A stretch of DNA of 64,000 nt from Paraburkholderia unamae (GTDB lineage: Bacteria; Pseudomonadota; Gammaproteobacteria; Burkholderiales; Burkholderiaceae): contig NZ_QLSU01000047.1 of assembly GCF_003268775.1 (NCBI RefSeq), positions 1-64,000 of the forward strand, in the 5' to 3' direction. Shown one piece after another: positions 9,738 through 18,369 of this stretch. Within the stretch, counting starts at the first letter, position 1. Each line of letters starts with the position of its first letter. A model generated the notes under the pieces. The model was not told the DNA's origin, did no database searches, and saw only the letters and a program-made list of their open reading frames with translations. The translations under genes and the position numbers were made by a program.

Positions 9738-9739
9738 CT
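9711..9739 (+). promoter_or_regulatory. Probable promoter of the AbiE-like operon
   Basis: TTGCAC (9711-9716) and TACACT (9734-9739) are separated by 17 bp, giving a plausible sigma-70 promoter about 28 bp upstream of the start codon at 9767. The -10 hexamer shares bases with the last CGTACA operator copy. Confidence 0.5.
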
Positions 9740-9766
9740 GGAAAATAACATACAGGAGTGTCCTTG

Positions 9767-10843
9767 ATGGCTGCCACTCACCGCCTTTCCGCCTCGGAGC
9801 AGATGGCGCTTAGCCTGGCATGCGAAGCCTTCTCGGACGCCACGCATCGCTACCACGCCGAACCGGGCTTCAGCCCCCCCTCACGCCCGCCCAGGGTCGA
9901 CGCATCGGTGCGCTTTTCGGTTTCCGGCAAGCAGTTCGAAATGCCCGTGGTGATCGCAACGAACCCCGCCAGCGCCTCGAGCGCCGGCATTCGTCTCGCG
10001 AGCGCCGCAGCCGGGCCGAAGTCCGGCCGGCCGGTCATGCTGGTCACCCAGCATGTCACGGCCAGGCTCGCGCAAAGCCTTATCGCGAAGGGCATTCCGT
10101 TTCTGGACACCGCCGGCAACGCCTGGCTCGACGAGCCCGAGGCCACGATCATGATCGTGGGGCGCAGCAAACCTGCGCTCGCGCAAAGCGACACACGTTC
10201 GCGCTCGACAACCCCAAAGGGCTTGCGCGTAACATTCGCGCTTGCGACTCAACCGGGCCTCGTGCAACAGCCGTACCGCACGATTGCGCAAGCGTCGGGC
10301 GTGGCGCTGAACACCGTCAACCTCGCCGTCGACGACCTGATCGCACGAGGGCTCGTCGTTCACAAGGGCAACCGGCGCGCGCTCGCCAACCCGCGCCGCA
10401 TGATTGACGAGTGGGCGAGCCTGTACCCTGCCCGCTTGCGGCCAAAACTCATGGCGCAGCGCTTCACGAGCGGCGTGGGCGTCGACTGGTGGCAAGGCGC
10501 ACATCTTTCGGGGCTCGAAGCGCGCCTGGGCGGCGAGTGCGCCGCCGATCTCCTCACGCACGAGATCAAGCCCGCGTCGGTCACGGTCTATGCGCGCACA
10601 GCCGCGACGCTCGCGCTCAAGAAAACCGCGCGCCTGCGCGCCGACCCGCAAGGCGAAGTCGAAATACTCGAGTCGTTTTGGCCCGAAACTGCCGAGCGCA
10701 ACTGGGACGTCCCGCCGGGCGTCGTCCATCCGCTGCTCGTCTACGCCGACCTGATCGCCACGGGCGACAGCCGGCACCACGCCGTTGCACAGACCGTCTA
10801 TGACCGCTTCCTCGCAAACACCGGTAGTCAAGGTGCCGGCTGA
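9767..10843 (+). CDS. AbiEi-like antitoxin / winged-helix regulator of a type IV toxin-antitoxin pair
   Basis: A 358-residue protein whose central part (IAQASGVALNTVNLAVDDLIARGLV) looks like a winged helix-turn-helix. The rest matches the general plan of long AbiEi-family antitoxins, with an N-terminal nuclease-like/restriction-fold half and a C-terminal domain. The key context is the next gene, a nucleotidyltransferase overlapping by 44 bp. The ATG at 9767 has AGGAG eight bases upstream; an in-frame GTG nine bases earlier is less likely. In known AbiE systems the antitoxin represses the operon and neutralises the toxin without binding it. The family call is by architecture and context, so moderately sure. 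Confidence 0.75.
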   Translation: MAATHRLSASEQMALSLACEAFSDATHRYHAEPGFSPPSRPPRVDASVRFSVSGKQFEMPVVIATNPASASSAGIRLASAAAGPKSGRPVMLVTQHVTARLAQSLIAKGIPFLDTAGNAWLDEPEATIMIVGRSKPALAQSDTRSRSTTPKGLRVTFALATQPGLVQQPYRTIAQASGVALNTVNLAVDDLIARGLVVHKGNRRALANPRRMIDEWASLYPARLRPKLMAQRFTSGVGVDWWQGAHLSGLEARLGGECAADLLTHEIKPASVTVYARTAATLALKKTARLRADPQGEVEILESFWPETAERNWDVPPGVVHPLLVYADLIATGDSRHHAVAQTVYDRFLANTGSQGAG

Positions 10844-11723
10844 CCGGCCGGTCCCCGCGCTCACCATCGCGCTGCTGTCCGCCGTAAAAGACGCCTGCGG
10901 GCAACTTGGCGCGCACTTCGTGCTGGCGGGCGCAACCGCGCGCGACATCCAGTTCTGGCACCTCCGGGGCATCAAGTCGCCGATCGCCACCCGCGACGTC
11001 GACGTGGCGGTGTGCGCGCTCAGTTGGGAGTTTCATCAGACGCTGATCGACCGGTTGCTCGCGAGCGGCCACTTCACGCGCGACGCAAAAGCCCAGCAAA
11101 AGCTCATCTTTCAGCGCGAGACCGACGCATTTGGCGTGCAACTCGACCTCGTTCCCTTCGGTCCGGTCGAGGCGCAGCCCGGCACGATTGCCTGGCCGCC
11201 CGACGGCGACATCGTCATGACCGTGCTGGGCTTTCAGGAGGCGGTGGACACCGCCGAGCAGATCGACATCGGCGAAGGACAGGTCGTTCCGGTCGTGACG
11301 ATTCCCGCTTTCGTGCTGCTCAAGCTCATGGCGTGGCAAGACCGGCGCACGTCGACATCCACCGACGCCTCGGACATCCTGTTCGTACTCCGTAAGTTCT
11401 TCTTCGCGGGCAACACCGACCGGGTGTACGACGAGGCCATGGACCTGCTCGAAGCCAGCGAGTTCAAGGCCGAGATCGCCGCCGCAGGGCTGCTCGGGCG
11501 CAACGCCCGGGACGTCGCGCGCCCCGCAACCCGCGCGGCGGTGCGCGCGCTGCTCCGGTCGCGCAAAACCTACGCCACGCTACAGTCGGACCTGCTCGCG
11601 CGCGCCGCGACGCTCATGCTTGGCGAGTTCGTCGACGACTCGGACGATTTGCTGGCCGCCTTCACCGCGCAGTTCGTTGCCGATCCGCCCGCCAGCGGCC
11701 TCGCTGACGACGATGGCGGCTAG
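10800..11723 (+). CDS. AbiEii-like nucleotidyltransferase toxin
   Basis: A 307-residue protein with a nucleotidyltransferase-like core. An AGATARDI segment corresponds to the GS motif helix, followed by TRDVDVAV with the metal-binding D-x-D and a third acidic strand (VQLDLVPFG). The C-terminal half is helical. AbiEii toxins use this fold to modify tRNA or another target and cause abortive infection. It overlaps the preceding antitoxin-like gene by 44 bp, so translation is probably coupled. A TTG five codons upstream is a less likely start. The usual GS is altered to GA-T, which may mean an unusual substrate. Confidence 0.75.
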   Translation: MTASSQTPVVKVPADRPVPALTIALLSAVKDACGQLGAHFVLAGATARDIQFWHLRGIKSPIATRDVDVAVCALSWEFHQTLIDRLLASGHFTRDAKAQQKLIFQRETDAFGVQLDLVPFGPVEAQPGTIAWPPDGDIVMTVLGFQEAVDTAEQIDIGEGQVVPVVTIPAFVLLKLMAWQDRRTSTSTDASDILFVLRKFFFAGNTDRVYDEAMDLLEASEFKAEIAAAGLLGRNARDVARPATRAAVRALLRSRKTYATLQSDLLARAATLMLGEFVDDSDDLLAAFTAQFVADPPASGLADDDGG

Positions 11724-11897
11724 CCGGCCAGCAGGCCAGGAAGCAGCCATCAAGCCGCAACGCTTGGCGAAGCGGCGCGGACCTATGCGAAACCGTAGAT
11801 AAGCATCTGACGATATCTTGGTTGCATCGACGCCAGAACGGATTATGGTGGGAGATCCTGCGTCGGGTCTGTCCGCGCTATCCGCAAGCTGGAACGT

Positions 11898-12866
11898 ATG
11901 CCCTCTCATGTCGATGCTTTCTCCGCCTGGCTGCTCGAAGGTCTTGAACCGACGAGCACGCTCTTTCACGTAGGCCAGTATTGCGGCGCGTGGCAGGCTT
12001 CGACAAGCGGCCATCGGCGTGCGAGCTTTCATGTGGTGCTGCACGGCCGGTGCTGGCTCCATGTGCCGGCGCGAGCGCAACGTCCCGCGCGCAGCGTGCC
12101 GCTCGCCGCGGGCGACGCCGTGTTCCTGCTCGCCGATTCGCCCCACTGTCTTTCGCCCGATCCGCTCGCGCCCGAGCGCGGTCGCGAAACAGCGCGCGCA
12201 GGCACGATGACGCCGCTCGACCCAGACGGTCGCGAAGCGCCCGGCAGCCTAGGTCTTGCCTGCGGCTTCTTCGAGTTCAAAGCGGGCCTCGACGATCTCA
12301 TGCTCGGCCTGCTGCCCGATCACGTGATCGCGCGTCACGATCAGTCAGCGCTGCATGGCGCGCGCCAGATTTTCGAGTTGATCCGGGCCGAGGCGCTGCT
12401 CGATCCGCACACGCCTTCGCCACTCATTGCGCGTCTAACTGGCCTGCTGTTCGTCTACGCGCTGCGCGCGCTCGACGGCAACGACGAACTCGCGCCCTGC
12501 TTCTGGTCGCTCATGCGCCGGCCCGCGTTCGCGCCGCTCGTCGCGGCCATCGTCGCCGAACCCGGCAAGTCATGGACCACGGCGAGCATGGCCGAATTCA
12601 GCCATATGTCGCGCGCGCGCTTTTGCAAACTGTTCGCGGAGTTGTCGGGGCAGCCGCCCGCGCAATTCGTCACGCTCGTGCGCATGAAGCTCGCGGCGTC
12701 CATGCTGAGCACGGGGGCCAGCACGCCCGATGCGGCGGAGCAAGTGGGCTATCAATCGGAATCGGCGTTCGCACAGGCGTTCAAGCGCGTGACCGGCGTG
12801 CAGCCCGGCGCGTGGCGGCGCACCGCTAAGGATGCCGAATCGCTCGCGCACGTCGCGCTCCATTGA
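11898..12866 (+). CDS. AraC-family regulator (cupin_6 type)
   Basis: A 322-residue protein with an N-terminal cupin_6-like domain (SFHVVLHGRCWLHV, then LAAGDAVFLLADSPHCLS) and a C-terminal AraC DNA-binding domain (about 215-315), including MSRARFCKLFAELSGQPPAQF and VGYQSESAFAQAFKRVTG. It sits about 145 bp upstream of the AhpD-like/ABC-transporter operon in the same direction and is its likely regulator. The effector is unknown. Confidence 0.9.
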   Translation: MPSHVDAFSAWLLEGLEPTSTLFHVGQYCGAWQASTSGHRRASFHVVLHGRCWLHVPARAQRPARSVPLAAGDAVFLLADSPHCLSPDPLAPERGRETARAGTMTPLDPDGREAPGSLGLACGFFEFKAGLDDLMLGLLPDHVIARHDQSALHGARQIFELIRAEALLDPHTPSPLIARLTGLLFVYALRALDGNDELAPCFWSLMRRPAFAPLVAAIVAEPGKSWTTASMAEFSHMSRARFCKLFAELSGQPPAQFVTLVRMKLAASMLSTGASTPDAAEQVGYQSESAFAQAFKRVTGVQPGAWRRTAKDAESLAHVALH

Positions 12867-13010
12867 GTGCCACGTATGGACGATGTAGGGAAATCGCGCG
12901 AAAACCGCACGCAAGACAAATCCGCATGAATCGCAGACGCGCGCGCATTGTTCGCCGTTGCGCGCGACAACATAATCGCACCACTTTCACCGAATCTGCG
13001 AGGAACCGTC

Positions 13011-13577
13011 ATGAGCCGTCTGCCGCTGCACACCATCGAAAGCGCGCCTGAAGCGAGCCGCCCGTTCCTGGAGCGCTCGCAGGCCGCGAACGGCTTTCTG
13101 CCCAATCTCGTCGCCTCGCTCGCCAACGCACCCGTCGCGCTCGAAACGTATTTGACCGTCGGCGAGATCAACGCGCGCAGCGGCCTCACGCTTGCCGAGC
13201 GCGAAGCCGTGCAGATCACCGCCGCCGCGATTCACGGCTGCGGCTTCTGCGTGGCGGGCCACACCGCCGTCGCGCTCAAAAAGGCGCAGTTGCCCGAAGC
13301 CGTGGTTGGCGCGCTGCGCGACGGGCGTGCGAGCGGCGATGCGCGGCTCGACGCCGTCGCCACGTTCGCGCGCGAGGTGATCGCCACGCGCGGCGCGGTG
13401 CCCGACGCCGCGCTCGCCGCGTTTCGCGAAGCCGGTTTCAGCGACGCGAACGCGCTCGAAGTCGTGCTCGGCGTGAGCCTCGCAACGCTGTGCAACTTCG
13501 CGAACAACCTCGCGCAAAACGAGCTCAATCCTCAACTGGCCGCCTATCGCTGGGAAGCGGGCGTGCGCGCGGCATGA
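13011..13577 (+). CDS. Carboxymuconolactone decarboxylase / AhpD-like protein
   Basis: A 188-residue all-helical protein of the AhpD/CMD family. It carries the peroxidase-type CxxC and nearby His (HGCGFCVAGH, near residue 77), as in alkylhydroperoxidase AhpD. This suggests thiol-dependent reduction or a related redox role rather than decarboxylation. The GAGGAA ribosome site precedes the ATG. It is the first gene of a five-gene operon and overlaps the next gene by ATGA. Confidence 0.9.
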   Translation: MSRLPLHTIESAPEASRPFLERSQAANGFLPNLVASLANAPVALETYLTVGEINARSGLTLAEREAVQITAAAIHGCGFCVAGHTAVALKKAQLPEAVVGALRDGRASGDARLDAVATFAREVIATRGAVPDAALAAFREAGFSDANALEVVLGVSLATLCNFANNLAQNELNPQLAAYRWEAGVRAA

Positions 13578-14716
13578 CGAGCGCGCGGCTTCACACGCTG
13601 CCGGCCGATCTCGCGGCCTGGCTCGACGCGCACGCCGAGGCCATCGACGCCCACTCGCGCGGCGACAATCACGCAAGCGAGATCGTGCCGCGACTCGCGC
13701 GCGCGGGCCTCTTTCGCGTGGGCGTGGCCGCTGCGCTGGGCGGAGCGGGCGGCACGACCGTCGACGCCATCGAGGCGATCGCCGCCGTCGCGCGCCATTC
13801 GCTTGCGAGCGCGTTCGTGTTCTGGGGCCAGCGCACGTTCATCGAATACCTGCTGCAAAGCGATAACGACGCCCTGCGCGCGCGCTGGCTGCCCGTGCTC
13901 CTTTCGGGCGAGCACGCGGGCGCGACGGGACTCTCGAACGCGATGAAATACCTCTGCGCGATCGAGCCATTGCAGATGCGCGCCACGCCGCTCGACGCCG
14001 GCGCCACACGCTTCGCGCTCGACGGCGCGTTGCCCTGGATCACGAATCTGCGCCCCGAAGGCTTCGTGGTCGCCGCCGCGTTCGACCGCCACGACGGCGC
14101 GCCGCCCGCCCTCTTCGCCGTACCGCACGACGCGCCGGGCGTCACGCGCAGCGACGACCTCGACCTGATCGCCCTGCGCGGCAGCAACACGGCCGCGCTC
14201 ACGCTCGCGCACACCGAGCTCGACGCAAGCTGGCTGATCGCCGCCGACACGCCTGCCTTCCTCTCGCGCGCCCGCCCCGCGTTCCTCGGCCTGCAATGCG
14301 GCATGTCGATTGGCCTTGCGCGCCGCGCGCTCGAATCCGTCGATGCGAGCAGCCCCGCCGTGCGCGCGGCGCTCGCCGATGACGCCGCCGCGCTGCGCGC
14401 CGAACTCGACACGCTTACCGCGCGCCTCTACGAAGGCGTGGCAAGCGGCGCCTTCGTCGCGCAGCCTGCCGCGCAATTCGAAGTGCGCATCGGCCTGGCC
14501 GATGTGGTCGCGGCCGCCGCGCGTCTCGACGTGCAGGCAGCGGGCGGCCGCGGCTATTTGCGCGCGCAGGGCGCGGCGCAAACCACAAACGCCACAAGCA
14601 TGACGAACGACACCGCGCGCCGCAGCCGCGAAGCCGCCTTCGTGCCCATCGTCACGCCCACGCTCGTGCAGTTGAAAACCCAGCTCGCGCAGCATCGCCG
14701 CAGCGAGGCCGCATGA
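13574..14716 (+). CDS. Acyl-CoA-dehydrogenase-fold flavoprotein
   Basis: A 380-residue protein with the acyl-CoA dehydrogenase architecture: an N-terminal helical domain, a middle beta domain near residues 115-220, and a C-terminal helical bundle. The C-terminal end lacks the usual ACAD signature, so it may instead be a flavin-dependent monooxygenase of the SfnC/DszC/DmoA-like branch. That would fit its place between an AhpD-like gene and a sulfonate/nitrate-type ABC transporter. ATGA overlap with both neighbours implies translational coupling. The substrate is unknown; the organosulfur idea is inference. Confidence 0.75.
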   Translation: MTSARLHTLPADLAAWLDAHAEAIDAHSRGDNHASEIVPRLARAGLFRVGVAAALGGAGGTTVDAIEAIAAVARHSLASAFVFWGQRTFIEYLLQSDNDALRARWLPVLLSGEHAGATGLSNAMKYLCAIEPLQMRATPLDAGATRFALDGALPWITNLRPEGFVVAAAFDRHDGAPPALFAVPHDAPGVTRSDDLDLIALRGSNTAALTLAHTELDASWLIAADTPAFLSRARPAFLGLQCGMSIGLARRALESVDASSPAVRAALADDAAALRAELDTLTARLYEGVASGAFVAQPAAQFEVRIGLADVVAAAARLDVQAAGGRGYLRAQGAAQTTNATSMTNDTARRSREAAFVPIVTPTLVQLKTQLAQHRRSEAA

Positions 14717-15504
14717 GCGGCGGCGCGCACGCAGCGCCCGCGCCGCGTATCGCGTTGCGCGGCATCCGCATGGGCTGGCAGCAGCGCAACGTGCTCGACG
14801 GCGTCGATCTCGACGTGCACGCGGGCGAACTCGTGTCGATCCTCGGGGCGAGCGGCGCGGGCAAGTCCACGCTGCTGCGCATCGCCGCCGGGCTGATCGC
14901 GCCGGCCGCGGGCGAAGTGCGCGTGGACGGCGCGCGGCTCGACGGCACGCGCCCCGACGTCGCGCTCGCGTTTCAGGACCCGTGCCTGCTGCCCTGGCTT
15001 TCGGTCGAGCGCAACGTGGCGTTTGGCCTGAACTTCCGCCGCCAGCCCGCACTCGCGCGCAGCGTGCGCCAGGCGCGCGTGGCAACGGCATTGCAGGCCG
15101 TGGGCCTCGCGCATGCCGCGCATCTCGCGCCGCGCCAGCTTTCGGGCGGCATGGCACAGCGCGCCGCGCTCGCCCGTGCACTCGCACGCGAGCCGCGCAC
15201 GCTGCTGCTCGACGAACCGTTCGGCGCGCTCGACGAAGTCACGCGCGCCGACATGCAGCGCCTGCTCGTGCAGGTCGTGCGCAACACGCAGGCCGCGACG
15301 CTGCTCGTCACCCACGACATCGACGAGGCGCTGCTCGTTTCCGACCGCGTGTGCGTGCTCGGGCAGGGCGGCATCGCGCTCGATCTCACCGTCGACGTGC
15401 CCGCGCCGCGCCACTCGCACGTCGAAGCGCTCGGCGCGCTGCGCGTGCGGCTCGTGAGCGCGCTGCACGACTCCATGGCGCGCACCGCCGCGCCCCACCT
15501 GTAA
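14713..15504 (+). CDS. ABC transporter ATPase (nitrate/sulfonate/taurine type)
   Basis: A 263-residue ATP-binding subunit. It has Walker A GASGAGKST (near residue 46), the Q-loop in FQDPCLLPW, signature LSGGMAQR, Walker B TLLLDEPFGALD, and the H-loop in VTHDIDEA. The FQDPCLLPW/LDEVTRADMQ features are those of the SsuB/TauB/NrtD group, which energise uptake of sulfonates, nitrate, cyanate or pyrimidine precursors. It starts inside the stop of the preceding gene. Confidence 0.92.
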   Translation: MSGGAHAAPAPRIALRGIRMGWQQRNVLDGVDLDVHAGELVSILGASGAGKSTLLRIAAGLIAPAAGEVRVDGARLDGTRPDVALAFQDPCLLPWLSVERNVAFGLNFRRQPALARSVRQARVATALQAVGLAHAAHLAPRQLSGGMAQRAALARALAREPRTLLLDEPFGALDEVTRADMQRLLVQVVRNTQAATLLVTHDIDEALLVSDRVCVLGQGGIALDLTVDVPAPRHSHVEALGALRVRLVSALHDSMARTAAPHL

Positions 15505-15533
15505 AACCCGCAACCCACGAGGACGACCACCGC

Positions 15534-16724
15534 ATGTGCCAGTTTCCGATGACCCGCCGCGAGTGGCTCAAGCTCGCATCGCTTTTCACGGTCGCGGGCG
15601 CCGCGCCGCTGCTCAGCGCGCTCGACGCGCGTGCCGCGAGCGAACCGGACGCGCCGCTGCGCATCGGCTATCTGCCCATTACCGACGCGGCGCCCCTGCT
15701 CGTCGCGCACAACAACGGCTATTTCGCGCAAGCGGGCTTGCAGGTCGAAAAACCCACGCTGCTGCGCAGCTGGGCACAGCTCGTCGAGGCCTTCCTCTCC
15801 GGTCAGGTCAACGTCGTCCACCTGCTCTCGCCGATGACGATCTGGGCGCGCTACGGCAGCCAGGCGAGCGCCAAGGTCGTGGCGTGGAATCACGTGAACG
15901 GCTCGGCGCTCACGGTCGCGCCCGAGATCGACAAACTCGCGGATCTGGGCGGCAAGACCTTTGCCGTGCCGTTCTGGTACTCCATTCACAACGTCGTGCT
16001 GCAAGACATGCTTCGCGCGCAAGGCCTCACGCCGGTGCTCGCGAAGGACGGTGCGCTCAAGTCCAACGAAGTGCGCCTCGTCGTGATGGCGCCTTCCGAC
16101 ATGCCGCCCGCGCTCGCCGCGAAGCAGATCGCGGGCTTTATCGTGGCGGAGCCGTTCAACGCGGCAGCGGAGGCGCTCAAGGTCGGCAAGATCCTGCGCT
16201 TCACGGGCGACGTCTGGCGCGATCACGCGTGCTGCGTGGTGTTCATGCACGAACGCGACCTGACCGGGCGGCCCGCGTGGTCGCAAAAGGTCGTCGATGC
16301 GATCGTGCAGGCCCAGGTGTGGACGCGCGCGCATCCGCAAGAAGCCGCGCAACTGCTCTCGAAGAGCGGCGCGAATCACTACACGCCACACGCGGCCGGC
16401 CTGCTGCAAAGCGTGCTCGCGCCCACGCCCGCCGACGAAGCGCGCTATCTGGGCGACCGCGCCATCATTCACGGCGACTGGCACGAGAAGCGCATCGACT
16501 TCCAGCCCTATCCTTACCCCGCGTACACCGAGGAACTCGTGCGGCGGCTCAAGGCGACGCAGGTCGAAGGCAACGGGCAGTTCATCAAGGCGCTGGACCC
16601 GGCCTTCGTGGCGCGCGATCTCGTTGACGACCGCTTCGTGAAAAAGAGCATCGAGGCTGTCGGCGGCATGAAGACATTTGGCCTGCCCGCTTCGTATGCG
16701 CGCACGGAGACGATCGTTGTCTAG
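15534..16724 (+). CDS. ABC transporter substrate-binding protein (SsuA/NrtA-like, Tat-type leader)
   Basis: A 396-residue periplasmic binding protein. The leader has a twin-arginine motif (TRREWLKLAS) and a hydrophobic stretch ending at an AxA-like site near residue 35, so export is probably by Tat. The mature protein opens with LRIGYLPITDAAPLLVAHNNGYF, the hallmark of the nitrate/sulfonate binding family. A GAGG ribosome site precedes the ATG. It works with the ATPase before it and the permease after it. The ligand is not predictable. Confidence 0.9.
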   Translation: MCQFPMTRREWLKLASLFTVAGAAPLLSALDARAASEPDAPLRIGYLPITDAAPLLVAHNNGYFAQAGLQVEKPTLLRSWAQLVEAFLSGQVNVVHLLSPMTIWARYGSQASAKVVAWNHVNGSALTVAPEIDKLADLGGKTFAVPFWYSIHNVVLQDMLRAQGLTPVLAKDGALKSNEVRLVVMAPSDMPPALAAKQIAGFIVAEPFNAAAEALKVGKILRFTGDVWRDHACCVVFMHERDLTGRPAWSQKVVDAIVQAQVWTRAHPQEAAQLLSKSGANHYTPHAAGLLQSVLAPTPADEARYLGDRAIIHGDWHEKRIDFQPYPYPAYTEELVRRLKATQVEGNGQFIKALDPAFVARDLVDDRFVKKSIEAVGGMKTFGLPASYARTETIVV

Positions 16725-17550
16725 CCTGCCCGCCCACTCCGGCGCCGCGCGAGGCGCCGCGCCGCCGGGCGAAGGCGCGCACCGGGAACGTGCGCGCGGC
16801 GTTCTGGCGCGCGCTTCGCTCGGCGTGCTCGGCCTCGTGGCGATCCTCGCGTTCTGGGCAGCAGGCGTGGCGGTGCTCGCGCGCCACAACGCGCTCGCCG
16901 CGCAGTTCGGCCCGCTCGCGGCGCTGCAAACCTTCCCAGCGCTCGTCACCGACGACCGGTTGTTCGCGCATATCGGCGCGAGTCTGCGGCGCATTGGCGT
17001 CGGTCTCGCGTTCGCGATGGCGATAGGCGTGCCGCTCGGCTTTCTGATCGGCCGCGTGAAGGTGCTCGAAACGGCGCTGTCGCCCGCGCTGCAATTCCTG
17101 CGCATGATCTCGCCGCTTTCGTGGATGCCGATCGCCGTGATGTCGCTCGGCGTGGGCGACCCGCCCGTGTACTTCCTGCTCGCCTTCGCGGCGGTGTGGC
17201 CGATCGTGATGAGCACGGCGTCGGGCGTCCAGCATATCGACGCGCGCTGGGTGCAGCTTGGCGAAAGCCTCGCCGCGACGCGCGCCGAAATGCTCTGGCA
17301 CATCTACGTGCCGGGCATTGCCGCGCATGTGCTCACGGGCGTGCGCCTCGCCATCGGCGTGTTGTGGATCGTGCTCGTGCCCGCCGAAATGCTGGGCGTG
17401 AGTTCGGGACTCGGTTACCTGATTCTCGATACGCGCGACCGGCTCGCGTATTCGGAGCTGATGGCGGTCGTGCTCGTGATTGGCGCGCTGGGCTTCCTGC
17501 TCGACCATGTGGCGCGGCAGCTCTATCGCCGCTTTGGCGCGCAGCGCTGA
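16717..17550 (+). CDS. ABC transporter permease (SsuC/TauC-like)
   Basis: A permease of about 277 residues with around six membrane helices and the BPD-type EAA-like loop (LGESLAATRAEMLWHIYVPG). It is the membrane subunit for the preceding ATPase and binding protein. The start is uncertain. A TTG at 16717 has GGAGA six bases upstream and overlaps the previous stop by 8 bp. An ATG at 16696 would add seven residues but lacks a ribosome site. It is the last gene of the operon. Confidence 0.9.
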   Translation: MSSLPAHSGAARGAAPPGEGAHRERARGVLARASLGVLGLVAILAFWAAGVAVLARHNALAAQFGPLAALQTFPALVTDDRLFAHIGASLRRIGVGLAFAMAIGVPLGFLIGRVKVLETALSPALQFLRMISPLSWMPIAVMSLGVGDPPVYFLLAFAAVWPIVMSTASGVQHIDARWVQLGESLAATRAEMLWHIYVPGIAAHVLTGVRLAIGVLWIVLVPAEMLGVSSGLGYLILDTRDRLAYSELMAVVLVIGALGFLLDHVARQLYRRFGAQR

Positions 17551-17558
17551 TCCTGCGG

Positions 17559-17590
17559 GCTTCCCGGCGGCGGGAACACCGCCGGGAAGC
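17559..17590. terminator. Hairpin between convergent genes
   Basis: Perfect 12-bp stem (GCTTCCCGGCGG with its complement) around an 8-nt loop, just after the permease stop and before the convergent small gene. No T-run follows, so termination is inferred from position only. Confidence 0.5.
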
Positions 17591-17625
17591 TCGGGAATGC
17601 CCCGAACATCAATGCGCGCGAGCCT

Positions 17626-17892
17626 TCACCGTGTTGCCTGTGCGAGCACCTCACGGATGCGCGCGAGGTGCAGGTCGCCCACCGCCGTATGAACGGGTGC
17701 AACCGAGCGCCCCCGGCGCGCAGCGGGCGGCCACGCGCCCAGGTACCGGCACAGCGCGGAAACGAACGGCCGCTTTCCTCCGGCAGCCAGCCGTTGCGCC
17801 GCGGCCCCGACGCGCTGCGCGCCCACGTTGGCGACCAACCATTCCAACGCCTGACGGTCTTCATCATTCACGATGCGGATCAGCGATTCCAT
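17626..17892 (-). CDS. Small conserved-looking protein behind an SOS box
   Basis: An 88-residue protein that I do not recognise. It is hydrophilic at the N-terminus (NDEDRQALEWLVANVGAQRV) and basic overall, with a helical AAQRLAAGGKRPFVSALCRYL region; there is no signal peptide or membrane segment. The first ~60 residues look like a real domain. It has a strong ribosome site (TAGGAG, six bases before the ATG). A perfect-ended LexA box sits 28-47 bp upstream, so it is probably DNA-damage induced. No partner gene follows; the ABC operon is convergent. Confidence 0.7.
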   Translation of the reverse strand: MESLIRIVNDEDRQALEWLVANVGAQRVGAAAQRLAAGGKRPFVSALCRYLGAWPPAARRGRSVAPVHTAVGDLHLARIREVLAQATR

Positions 17893-17919
17893 GCCACGCT
17901 CCTACTGGACGTAAACACA

Positions 17920-17939
17920 TACTGTTAATTTATACAGTA
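17920..17939 (-). promoter_or_regulatory. LexA (SOS) box
   Basis: TACTGT-N8-ACAGTA, with an all A/T spacer, matches the gammaproteobacterial/betaproteobacterial LexA consensus at every conserved base. On the minus strand it contains a -10-like TATAAA and lies 28 bp upstream of the ATG of the 88-residue protein, where LexA would block transcription. Confidence 0.88.
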
Positions 17940-18369
17940 TTTTGCACCGCCGCAAGGTGGATTTTGGATTGTGGCGTGAGTGGGCGTGCATTGGTGCCCC
18001 GGGGAATGCCTGCGAGCCACGACGCCAAATTGGGGTCTTATTTGCACACCCGCACAACGAATCCATCCGATCATTTAGCTATTCTTATGAATAAAAACGG
18101 CGCGCATAAAAAGCTTGCATGAACCGCAAGAAATCCCGCGATCCGATCGGTCGCGCGCATGCGAGGGAATACGCTATGTGCGGTAGGCAACAGCGGACAT
18201 TGACGCGCTGTGGGAAATCAACCATATTTTCCTGCAAGCGGTAGCGCTCGGACCAGCGCCGCCGCTTTCCTGTGCATGCAGATCGTGGGTTCCGCGAGGC
18301 CTTGCCGATCGCTTCAACAACGATTCTGAGCATGCCGAAATGGCATCGCCATAACGGTGGGACGCACGC
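17940..18369. other. Intergenic stretch without recognisable genes
   Basis: 430 bp between the divergent SOS-box gene and the zinc-ribbon gene. An AT-richer block lies near 18050-18120. I see no convincing ORF, terminator or repeat. It presumably holds the promoter of the gene at 18370. Confidence 0.5.

Noticed and set aside
14973..17303. A 776-residue minus-strand ORF across the ABC operon
   Set aside because: Low-complexity Arg/His/Ala-rich shadow; the plus-strand ABC genes are unmistakable.
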